From Limnoglobus sp. (lineage in GTDB: Bacteria > Planctomycetota > Planctomycetia > Gemmatales > Gemmataceae), in assembly GCA_025353985.1 (NCBI GenBank), contig JANXNT010000664.1, positions 1 to 6,067 on the forward strand: a stretch of DNA of 6,067 nt. The letters are read 5' to 3'. A program made the translations under genes and the position numbers. Below the pieces are notes generated by a model. It ran no database searches, had not been told where the DNA came from, and worked only from the letters and a program-made list of their open reading frames with translations. Shown here piece after piece: positions 1-6,067 of the stretch (position 1 is its first letter; each line of letters starts with the position of its first letter).

Positions 1-2485
1 CAGCGACCCGACGGGATTATTTTCCGTTGAAGGGGCGTTCGCGCAACTGATGCGGTTTCCGACGGTGATCGTGACGGCGATGCCACGGGCGTCGATGGAG
101 GAAACGTGGCACCTGCGTGTGGAATCGGTCGAGCGATTTAGCGGGAACGTGCAGCGGGTGCGCGATGAACTCGATGCGGTCGGCGGGTCGGATCGCGTGC
201 TCATCGCCTGCCAGACCGAGGCCGAAGTTCACCGATTAACCGAGGTTCTGAAAGCGGGAAAGCTCGCGGAGTCGCAGCGATTGTCGCTAGTCACAGGGCA
301 CGTGCGTGCAGGGTTTCGCCTCGTGGGCAAGGGCGTGGTGGTCGTCGGCAGTCACGAACTCTTTCACAAAGACTTGCTCGCGCCCGGTGTCAAAACTCCG
401 GGACGTGCGCCGACGCGGCAGATCGAATCGCGCGCCATCGATAGTTTTCTGTCGCTGAGCGAAGGCGATTACGTCGTGCATATCGCGCACGGTATCGCAC
501 GCTTTCGCGGGATGCGGATGTTGGAGAAAGGCGGCACCGGCCAAGATACGGCAGGCGATGACGATGACGCGCGTTCGCTGACGGGACTCGAAGAAAACAT
601 CATTTTGGAGTTTCGCGAAGGCGTGCTGTTGTACCTGCCGGCGTCGCGGGTCGATCTGATTCAGAAATACGTCGGCGGCACGCAGTCGATGCCGGAACTG
701 TCGAAGCTGGGGAGCACGTCGTGGGGGCGAAAGAAGGATAAAGTCTCCGAAGCCGTGATGGACATGGCCGCCGAGATGATCCAGATTCAGGCGGTGCGGG
801 CGGCGATTCCGGGTTGGTCGTTCCCCGCCGACACCGACTGGCAGCGCGAGTTCGAAGCCGCGTTCCCGTACCAGGAAACGCCCGACCAACTCACTGCGAT
901 TGCCGATACGAAGGGCGACCTCGAAAAGCCGAAGCCGATGGACAGGCTCATCTGCGGCGATGTCGGTTACGGCAAAACCGAAGTCGCGATTCGGGCCGCA
1001 TTTAAGTGCATCGACAACGGCAAGCAAGTCGCGATTCTCGTGCCGACGACGATCCTTGCCGAGCAACATTTCCGCACGTTCAGCCAGAGGTTCGCCGAGT
1101 ATCCGTTCACGGTGGAATCGGTGAGCCGGTTCAAAACAGCGGGGCAGACGCGCGAGATTCTGAAGCGAGTCAGCGAAGGCGGCGTCGATGTCATCATCGG
1201 TACGCACCGCGTCGTCAGTGGCGACGTGTCGTTCAAGGAACTCGGGTTGGTGATTATCGACGAGGAACAGCGTTTCGGCGTCGAGCACAAAGAGAAACTG
1301 AAGCGACTGCGGGCGACGGTCCACGTGCTGACAATGACGGCGACGCCGATCCCACGGACGCTACACGCGGCACTGTTGGGCATCCGCGAAATCTCGAACC
1401 TCGAGACGCCGCCACCCGAACGCCAACCGGTCGAGACGCGCATCGTTCGCTGGGACGACCAACTGATACGCCACGCGATTCTGCGTGAGATGAACCGCGG
1501 CGGGCAGGTGTATTTCGTGCATAACCGCGTTCACGATATCCACGATATCGCGACGAAACTGAAGATCCTGGTGCCCGAGGCGAAAGTCGTCGTCGGCCAT
1601 GGGCAGATGAACGAACACCAACTCGAACATGCGATGGTGTCGTTTTTGAACAAGGACGCCGACATTCTGGTGGCGACGACGATCATCGAAAGCGGGCTGG
1701 ATATCCCGAACGCGAACACGATATTCATCGACGATGCGGATATGTACGGCCTCGCAGATTTGCACCAGTTACGGGGCCGCGTCGGTCGGCAAAAACTGCG
1801 TGCGCATGCGTACCTGATCGTGAATCCGACGAAGCTGATTTCCGGGAACGCGCAGAAGCGACTGAAAGCGATCGAGGAATTTTCGGAACTCGGGGCCGGG
1901 TTCCGAATCGCGATGCGGGACTTGGAGATTCGCGGCGCGGGAAACATTCTGGGCACGGAACAGAGCGGGCACATCGCGGCGGTGGGCTACGAGATGTACT
2001 GCCAGCTTCTGGAGAACGCGGTTCGGCAACTGAAGAACCTGCCGCCGAAAGTGCCGGTGGAAGTCCACGTCGATCTGCCATGGCCCGCGTTCCTGCCTCG
2101 CGATTATGTCCCTGCGCAAAAATTGCGATTGGAAGTGTATCGCCGTCTGGCGCGATTGCGCGACGTGAAGAAACTCGACGACTTTCGGCAAGAGTTACAC
2201 GACCGTTACGGAACGCCACCCGAGCCAGTCTCGTGGCTGTTGCGGACGACGGAAATCCGCCTGCATTGCGTGCGCTGGCAGATCGCAGGCGTCAACCGCG
2301 ACGGCAAGGATCTGGTGTTCTGGTACAAGAACCGCGCGAAGGCGGATGCGTTCGTGAAGCAGTCCGGTGGCCGCGTGAAAGTCGTCGACGAGCGCAACGC
2401 GAACATCCGGCTACGCGCAGAGGAAGATTCGCCACAAGCGATGTACGAACTGCTGCGCCAAGTGTTGCGCGGCGCTTCGACTTGA
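1..2485 (+). CDS. mfd: Transcription-repair coupling factor Mfd (5' end outside window)
   Basis: Mfd is a cytoplasmic superfamily 2 ATPase that removes RNA polymerase stalled at DNA lesions and recruits UvrA for nucleotide excision repair. The frame is open from base 2 (827 residues visible) to TGA at 2483-2485. The family is usually about 1,100-1,200 residues, so roughly 300, mainly the UvrB-like module, lie upstream; the ATG at 50 is internal. Visible residues about 1-145 are the end of that module and domain 3. Residues 150-227 are the RNA polymerase-interacting domain (GDYVVHIAHGIARF, then LYLPASRVDLIQKY). The motor follows, with Walker A GDVGYGKTE (residues 319-327, K325), LVPTT, DEEQ Walker B (420-423), TATPIPRT (446-453), TTIIESGLDIP and QLRGRVGR (589-596). 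The translocation (TRG) motif, LGAGF then DLEIRGAG and QSG, starts at residue 630. Domain 7 spans about 686-827. All catalytic motifs are intact, so it should be functional. RecG shares the motor but lacks the polymerase-binding domain and domain 7. One oddity is a short acidic insertion at residues 179-195. Confidence 0.98.
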   Translation, partial: SDPTGLFSVEGAFAQLMRFPTVIVTAMPRASMEETWHLRVESVERFSGNVQRVRDELDAVGGSDRVLIACQTEAEVHRLTEVLKAGKLAESQRLSLVTGHVRAGFRLVGKGVVVVGSHELFHKDLLAPGVKTPGRAPTRQIESRAIDSFLSLSEGDYVVHIAHGIARFRGMRMLEKGGTGQDTAGDDDDARSLTGLEENIILEFREGVLLYLPASRVDLIQKYVGGTQSMPELSKLGSTSWGRKKDKVSEAVMDMAAEMIQIQAVRAAIPGWSFPADTDWQREFEAAFPYQETPDQLTAIADTKGDLEKPKPMDRLICGDVGYGKTEVAIRAAFKCIDNGKQVAILVPTTILAEQHFRTFSQRFAEYPFTVESVSRFKTAGQTREILKRVSEGGVDVIIGTHRVVSGDVSFKELGLVIIDEEQRFGVEHKEKLKRLRATVHVLTMTATPIPRTLHAALLGIREISNLETPPPERQPVETRIVRWDDQLIRHAILREMNRGGQVYFVHNRVHDIHDIATKLKILVPEAKVVVGHGQMNEHQLEHAMVSFLNKDADILVATTIIESGLDIPNANTIFIDDADMYGLADLHQLRGRVGRQKLRAHAYLIVNPTKLISGNAQKRLKAIEEFSELGAGFRIAMRDLEIRGAGNILGTEQSGHIAAVGYEMYCQLLENAVRQLKNLPPKVPVEVHVDLPWPAFLPRDYVPAQKLRLEVYRRLARLRDVKKLDDFRQELHDRYGTPPEPVSWLLRTTEIRLHCVRWQIAGVNRDGKDLVFWYKNRAKADAFVKQSGGRVKVVDERNANIRLRAEEDSPQAMYELLRQVLRGAST

Positions 2486-2503
2486 GCGAAATTACGCGAA
2501 TTG

Positions 2504-2550
2504 CGCGCGGATTGTCCCGACCGCGCGACATTCTCCGACCGGACCGGTCG
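2504..2550 (+). terminator. Tandem GC-rich hairpins after mfd, possible terminator
   Basis: Two perfect inverted repeats lie 18 bases past the mfd stop. The first is CGCGCGG (2504-2510) paired with CCGCGCG (2521-2527) around a 10-base loop. The second is CGACCG (2536-2541) paired with CGGTCG (2545-2550) around the 3-base loop GAC. Placement and stem strength suit transcription termination or protection of the mRNA 3' end. Neither stem is followed by a T-run, so this is not a canonical intrinsic terminator; a T-less or Rho-assisted end is possible. In GC-rich DNA such stems can also arise by chance. Confidence 0.4.
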
Positions 2551-2730
2551 AGCCGTGCGGATGGGCGCATTCGTCGTGGTCGGGGCGGACGGTGCAACGC
2601 ATTCGCTGCGCGAAATCCTGGCATGTTTCTGCGGTCACTCGACCATTCCGACACGCGGTTCGCGCCGGTTATCGGCTACATTACTCTTGAGAATGCGCCT
2701 GGCCGTTCGTGCCGGTTCGAAAAATCGATT

Positions 2731-2789
2731 CGGACGGACCAAACCGTTCGGCTCGTCGATCCGTCTAATCGACGGACGGACTCAGTCCG
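2731..2789 (+). repeat. Cluster of overlapping inverted and direct repeats in the leader of the TIG-protein gene
   Basis: The direct repeat CGGACGGAC occurs at 2731-2739 and 2773-2781, 42 bases start to start. The perfect stem CGTCGAT (2754-2760) / ATCGACG (2768-2774) encloses a 7-base loop. An overlapping alternative stem is TCCGTC (2760-2765) / GACGGA (2771-2776), and the same TCCGTC can also pair with GACGGA at 2733-2738. A near-perfect palindrome, CGGACTCAGTCCG, occupies 2777-2789. The cluster ends 48 bases before the start codon. It could be operator sites for a dimeric regulator or an RNA leader with alternative folds. The repeats are directly visible; any regulatory role is inference. 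Confidence 0.45.
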
Positions 2790-2824
2790 CATTCCACCAC
2801 ACACTCAGCGTCATCATCCCAGCA

Positions 2825-2830
2825 AGAGGA
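2825..2830 (+). promoter_or_regulatory. Ribosome binding site of the TIG-domain protein gene
   Basis: AGAGGA lies 7 bases upstream of the ATG at 2838, a good purine-rich Shine-Dalgarno match at standard spacing. It fixes the start of the downstream gene together with the in-frame TAA at 2766-2768, since no ATG, GTG or TTG occurs in that frame between the stop and 2838. Confidence 0.75.
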
Positions 2831-2837
2831 ACGAACC

Positions 2838-5800
2838 ATGGGTTCTCGGTTCGCCCGATTTCGAGGCTTCACCAAACGTGTTCTAGGCGATCGCAAGCCG
2901 GCCTTCGGCCCGACGATTGCCACGAGAATGCTCCCCGAGTTCATTCAACTCGAGGATCGAGCCGTACCCGCCACGTTCGTCGTTACGAACATTCTCGATA
3001 GCAAGCGCGACACGGTCGGTGGCTTGTCGTTGCGAGATGCGATCATCGCGGCGAACTCGAACCCCGGTTTCGACCGGGTCGAGTTCAATATCCCGCGTAG
3101 CCCGTCGGTACGGCCGATTCCCGGCCAGACGAGCGAAAACTACTACCCGATCGTGCTCGCCACGACCTTGCCGGACTTGACCGACCCAGCGGGGGTCAGC
3201 ATCGACGCGACGACGCAGCCTCGCAACGACAAGGCGAGTACGCGGCCGATCGTTCAGCTGCTGCCCGACCCCAACCCCGGTGCGTTCCCGAACGAGATCG
3301 GGGCGATGTATATTACGGGGCAGAACAACGTCGTTCGCGGCTTCGTGATTACGGGTTTCCCAGGCGCGGCGATCAACTTCATCGGCAACAACGCGAAAAA
3401 CAACATCGTCATCGGTAACTGGATCAACACCGATATCACCGGCACGAAGAGTTGGAACCAAGATCCGATCATTTTGAGCGCCCGTCCACCGAGTACGCCG
3501 GACGAGTTGACGAACAGCGGGCCAACACCCGTTGCGAACGCGAAGCACGTTCTCGGCGGTATCATTCTTTCGAGCGGTGCGAATAACAACACGATCGGCG
3601 GAACGACCACCAGTGGCGGTGTGCCTTTACTCGACGCGGGCGGTCGGCTCATCGGCGATGGCGGCGTCATCGTTCGCTACAACAACGCCAATCCCGTCGG
3701 TGGGATCCCGGTTTCGGTCGACATCAACCGCAATATTATCTCGGGTACGCCCGAGTTTCGCAAAGACTTCTTGATCGCGCCAGATGCCCTCGGTCGGGAA
3801 CGCGATCTGACGGGGGCCGCCGTTGGGCCAGGCATCCGTCTGATGGATCCGGGTACCAAACAGAACCTGATTCAAGCGAACTTCATCGGCACGGATGTCA
3901 CCGGCACAACAGCGATCCCAAACCACAACGGTATCGAGATCCTCAACGGCTCGTCGAGCAACTTCATCGGCAGCCCCGTCACGCCGGATCGCGGGAACCT
4001 CATCCGGTTCAATCGACACGACGGCGTCCACATCGCCGATACGCCGAATCCATCGAAAGTCGCTGCACGTGCATCGCCAGTGCTTCCGCGAGGCGAATTC
4101 GGGGATTTCACGGTGCCGGTGTTTTACGATGCGTTCTCGCCGAACTACTTCATCGGGGCCGCCCCCGGTGGCGGCCAGATCCTCGAACTCGGTGCCACAA
4201 CCCCGAGCGATCCGACGGCTTCGCCGTATTTCACGCCAACGACGGCACGTGGTGGCGAAGTCCAAGTCGGCACGACGCTCACGCTCCGAGGTAGCAACCT
4301 CCTGAGTACGTCGTCGGTGGCGTTCTACGCGGACAAACTCGGCACGACGCTCGTGCAGGGCAAGTTCAAGGTCATCGACGATCAGACCGTGGAAGTCGTC
4401 GTTCCAGGCGGCTCTGTCACGGGGCCGGTGCAAGTGTTCTCGCCGGGCGGCGTGTTCCCATCGGGTGGGTTAGTCGGCGAAACGGTCGTGATTCTGCCCG
4501 CACCCGAACCGCAGTTGGATATCGTTTCGAACTTCTTCCCGAGTGCCGCCACCGCCGGCCAGAAGGTCACGATCCGCGGTACGGGATTCTCGGGTACTCA
4601 GCAAGTGTTGTTCAACAGCTTGCCTTCGAGCAAGTTCCAAGTTCTCGGCATCGGCACGGTCGATGAGCGGATCGAAGCCTTCGTGCCAACGGGTGCGACC
4701 ACTGGCCCGATTCGCATCGTCAACCCGACTGGTTCGGACACGACGAGCCGCAACTTCGTCGTCGTGACGAACCCGCCGCCCGTTATCGATCCGCTGACAG
4801 TCACATCGGGTCTACCGGGCGATACGATCACGCTCACGGGGGTCGGTTTCACCGGGACGTTCCTCGTACGCTTCAACTCCACCGCAGGCGCATCGGGCTT
4901 CTCGACGACCGAATTCACAGTCAATGACTTGGGCACGTCGATCACGGTGAAAGTACCCGCGTTCGCCACGGCCTCGCTGGGGCAGATTCAAGTGCAAGCG
5001 TCGGGCGGCAACGCCTTCTCGCAAGAATTCCGCATCAACACACCGGCGGCCCCGCTCGTCAACTCGCTGTCAGTGAATAGCGGCGTGGCAGGGACAAACG
5101 TCACGATCAACGGTAGCAATCTGAGTTCGGCTACGGGCGTGACCGTGGCGCGGAATCCGGTTACGAAGTTCACGATCCTCAACGATAACACGATTGTGGC
5201 GGTGATTCCGCAGTTGTCACCGGGCACGTACCCCGTCGTCGTGAACACGGGTGGCGGCGCATCGGCCCCGTTGACATTCACGATCACGCCATCGCCGGTT
5301 CCGACGGTCGGCCCAATCGCCGGTGCCGTCCAGAACACGACAGTGATCGTGAACGGTACCGGCCTGACGGGCGTCAATAAGATTCTGTTCGGTAGCCCAC
5401 TCGATGCGTTTGGCATTAAGGCCACGCAGTTCGACATTCTCAACGATACGACGGTGCGGATTACGGTTCCCGTTGGGGCATCGACGGGTAACTTTTACGT
5501 GTTCACGCTCGGCGGCCAAGCGGCGGGCACGGTTGTCATTCAACCATCGCCAACCCCGATCATTTCATCGGCGGCGCTGACGAATCCCGTCTCTGGTGTG
5601 GTCGGCACGCTCGTGACGTTCACAGGAACGGGCTTGCTCGGTACGCAGCAAGTGCTGTTCTCGAAGCTAGGCGGCGGCCAGGTTCCATCGCAGTCGATCA
5701 CGGTGATCAACGACGCGACGATTACGGCCACAGTCCCGGCCGGAGCCGTCAGCGGCCCAGTCGATGTCGTCACCGTCAAACGCAAAACGCTCGACCCGCT

Positions 5801-6067
5801 CGACGTGCCACTGTTTACGACCTCGGCACGCTTTATTCTCAATCCGTCGCCCGCACCGCTGGCGTTCAGTGCCACGCCGCTGACCGGTGCGTCGGGGACG
5901 ATCGTCGTCGTTACAGGTATCGCATTCACCGGAGCAACGGGCGCGACCATCGGTGGGGTTCCGGCCGACGAATTCAAGATTCTATCGGACACGCAAGTCT
6001 CGTTCCGCGTGTCGCCACTCGCATTGACCGGACCACTGGTGATTACCGCTCCCGGCGGCACGGTGAC
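2838..6067 (+). CDS. Large exported beta-helix and IPT/TIG repeat protein (3' end outside window)
   Basis: One frame runs from ATG at 2838 to the window end without a stop (1,076 codons). The start is supported by AGAGGA 7 bases upstream and an in-frame TAA at 2766. Residues 1-37 are a basic leader (MGSRFARFRGFTKRVLGDRK first). LEDRAVPA at 38-45 is the motif common near the N-terminus of big planctomycete exported proteins, with no ordinary hydrophobic signal-peptide core. Residues 46-86 hold SLRDAI..AN..PG.D.VEF, resembling the CSLREA-type entry to beta-helix proteins but without its cysteine. Residues about 150-400 are parallel beta-helix-like, with NIVIGNWINTDITGT, NNNTIGGT, NLIQANFIGTDVTGT and GVHI. 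A linker (about 401-463) leads to six complete IPT/TIG domains and a seventh that is cut off. I read no cysteine, only two tryptophans, and no methionine after residue 336. This suggests a cell-surface or secreted structural or adhesive protein; no enzyme active site is recognisable, so no function is claimed. Whether the C-terminus holds an anchor or more repeats is unknown. Confidence 0.9.
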   Translation, partial: MGSRFARFRGFTKRVLGDRKPAFGPTIATRMLPEFIQLEDRAVPATFVVTNILDSKRDTVGGLSLRDAIIAANSNPGFDRVEFNIPRSPSVRPIPGQTSENYYPIVLATTLPDLTDPAGVSIDATTQPRNDKASTRPIVQLLPDPNPGAFPNEIGAMYITGQNNVVRGFVITGFPGAAINFIGNNAKNNIVIGNWINTDITGTKSWNQDPIILSARPPSTPDELTNSGPTPVANAKHVLGGIILSSGANNNTIGGTTTSGGVPLLDAGGRLIGDGGVIVRYNNANPVGGIPVSVDINRNIISGTPEFRKDFLIAPDALGRERDLTGAAVGPGIRLMDPGTKQNLIQANFIGTDVTGTTAIPNHNGIEILNGSSSNFIGSPVTPDRGNLIRFNRHDGVHIADTPNPSKVAARASPVLPRGEFGDFTVPVFYDAFSPNYFIGAAPGGGQILELGATTPSDPTASPYFTPTTARGGEVQVGTTLTLRGSNLLSTSSVAFYADKLGTTLVQGKFKVIDDQTVEVVVPGGSVTGPVQVFSPGGVFPSGGLVGETVVILPAPEPQLDIVSNFFPSAATAGQKVTIRGTGFSGTQQVLFNSLPSSKFQVLGIGTVDERIEAFVPTGATTGPIRIVNPTGSDTTSRNFVVVTNPPPVIDPLTVTSGLPGDTITLTGVGFTGTFLVRFNSTAGASGFSTTEFTVNDLGTSITVKVPAFATASLGQIQVQASGGNAFSQEFRINTPAAPLVNSLSVNSGVAGTNVTINGSNLSSATGVTVARNPVTKFTILNDNTIVAVIPQLSPGTYPVVVNTGGGASAPLTFTITPSPVPTVGPIAGAVQNTTVIVNGTGLTGVNKILFGSPLDAFGIKATQFDILNDTTVRITVPVGASTGNFYVFTLGGQAAGTVVIQPSPTPIISSAALTNPVSGVVGTLVTFTGTGLLGTQQVLFSKLGGGQVPSQSITVINDATITATVPAGAVSGPVDVVTVKRKTLDPLDVPLFTTSARFILNPSPAPLAFSATPLTGASGTIVVVTGIAFTGATGATIGGVPADEFKILSDTQVSFRVSPLALTGPLVITAPGGTV
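3285..4037 (+). other. Parallel beta-helix-like region of the large protein (residues about 150-400)
   Basis: Two passes of the same motif order are visible. The first has NIVIGNWINTDITGT (residues 189-203), GGIILSSG (240-247) and NNNTIGGT (249-256). The second has NLIQANFIGTDVTGT (343-357), NGIEILNG (364-371) and SSNFIGSP (373-380), then GNLIRFNRHDGVHI (386-399). The Asn ladders with alternating Ile/Val and the IGTD.TGT signature are typical of bacterial right-handed parallel beta-helix proteins of the pectate-lyase-like fold. The first pass is interrupted by about 35 residues rich in Pro, Ser and Asn, and the two passes are separated by a poorly repeating stretch (about 257-342). No catalytic Asp/Arg/Lys constellation of a polysaccharide lyase was recognised. 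Confidence 0.7.
4227..6067 (+). repeat. Tandem IPT/TIG domain array, six complete and one partial
   Basis: Approximate units are 4227-4505, 4506-4778, 4779-5051, 5052-5297, 5298-5552, 5553-5855 and 5856-6067 (cut), 82-101 residues each. Units 2-7 follow the IPT/TIG pattern: a proline-led first strand, (A/V)G..(V/I)T..G.(G/N)(F/L), usually a strand with V.F or ILF, then F.I..D.T(V/I)...VP.GA.TG, and a closing strand. Good examples are GQKVTIRGTGFSGTQQVLF in unit 2, GTLVTFTGTGLLGTQQVLF in unit 6, FTILNDNTIVAVIP in unit 4 and FDILNDTTVRITVP in unit 5. Unit 1 is the most divergent. Boundaries fall in proline-rich linkers such as TPSPVP, QPSPTP and NPSPAP. IPT/TIG domains are immunoglobulin-like beta-sandwiches; in bacterial surface proteins they usually act as stalks or binding modules. 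Confidence 0.85.

Larger units (their letters stand above)
2486..2837. other. Intergenic region between mfd and the TIG-domain protein gene
   Basis: This is 352 bases with no gene I can support. The first third carries two GC-rich hairpins directly behind the mfd stop. The last hundred bases carry overlapping inverted repeats, a 9-base direct repeat and the ribosome binding site of the next gene. The middle (about 2551-2730) shows nothing recognisable. I looked for paired -35/-10 boxes and found none convincing; TACATT at 2677-2682 is the best -10-like hexamer but lacks a matching -35. Frames that run through here give arginine- and serine-rich translations without family resemblance and collide with the downstream gene. 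A promoter for the downstream gene is expected here by inference, because the gap is long and the gene has its own Shine-Dalgarno sequence. Confidence 0.8.

Noticed and set aside
50..52. ATG at 50 as the true start of mfd
   Set aside because: The frame is open and Mfd-like upstream to base 2, no Shine-Dalgarno is present, and starting here would remove the N-terminal third that the family normally has.
287..1324. Long antisense open frame (345 codons) opposite mfd
   Set aside because: It lies fully inside mfd on the other strand, its translation is rich in Arg/Asp/His with no recognisable motif, and it is the kind of frame that GC-rich coding DNA gives by chance.
1532..1549. Exact 9-base tandem repeat CACGATATC x2 inside mfd (encodes HDIHDI)
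   Set aside because: It looked like a recent in-frame duplication, but against the E. coli Mfd sequence as I recall it the segment from the YF/YY strand to the following helix has the same length. It is most likely coincidental substitution.
2677..2692. TACATT and TTGAGA as promoter boxes for the downstream gene
   Set aside because: Neither hexamer has a partner at 16-18 bases. Planctomycete promoter consensus is also too poorly defined to call one by eye.
2080..2886. Forward open frame of 268 codons spanning the mfd end and the intergenic gap
   Set aside because: Its first half overlaps the conserved domain 7 of Mfd in another frame and its tail overlaps the next gene. Composition is typical of a shadow frame.
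2501..3001. Possible small gene in the intergenic region starting at TTG 2501
   Set aside because: It has no Shine-Dalgarno, an Arg/Ser-rich translation without domains, overlaps the well-supported start of the downstream gene by over 160 bases, and begins inside a hairpin.
3627..4433. Antisense open frame (268 codons) opposite the TIG-protein gene
   Set aside because: The sense frame shows clear beta-helix and TIG motifs across the same bases. The antisense product is Arg/Asp-rich with no family resemblance.

Overview
The window reads as a piece of a planctomycete chromosome, most likely from the Gemmataceae. The strongest clue is the N-terminus of the second gene: a short basic leader followed by LEDRAVPAT, a motif that recurs at the start of large exported proteins of Gemmata and its relatives, and then a SLRDAI..AN..PG.D.VEF block that often opens planctomycete beta-helix proteins. 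The moderately high GC content fits, but the genus cannot be fixed from this sequence.

The layout is simple, with two genes on the + strand, both cut by the window edges. Positions 1-2485 hold the last 827 codons of mfd, the transcription-repair coupling factor, with the RNA polymerase-interacting domain, the translocase motor and the C-terminal domain all visible. Positions 2486-2837 are a 352-base intergenic region. It has two GC-rich hairpins just after the mfd stop (a possible transcription end) and a cluster of overlapping inverted and direct repeats in the leader of the next gene. From 2838 to the last base runs one uninterrupted frame of 1,076 codons without a stop. It encodes a large, probably exported protein: basic leader, LEDR-type motif, parallel beta-helix region, linker, then six full and one cut-off IPT/TIG (immunoglobulin-like) domains.

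The two genes have no evident functional link. Mfd is a cytoplasmic DNA-repair motor, while the second protein looks like a surface or secreted structural/adhesive protein. The gap, hairpins and separate ribosome binding site suggest separate transcription units. No mobile element, CRISPR array, tRNA or rRNA gene was seen. I do not see a convincing new biological system. The items most worth a second look are the architecture and non-canonical export region of the TIG protein, the fold-switch-like repeats in its leader, and an acidic insertion in the polymerase-binding domain of Mfd.
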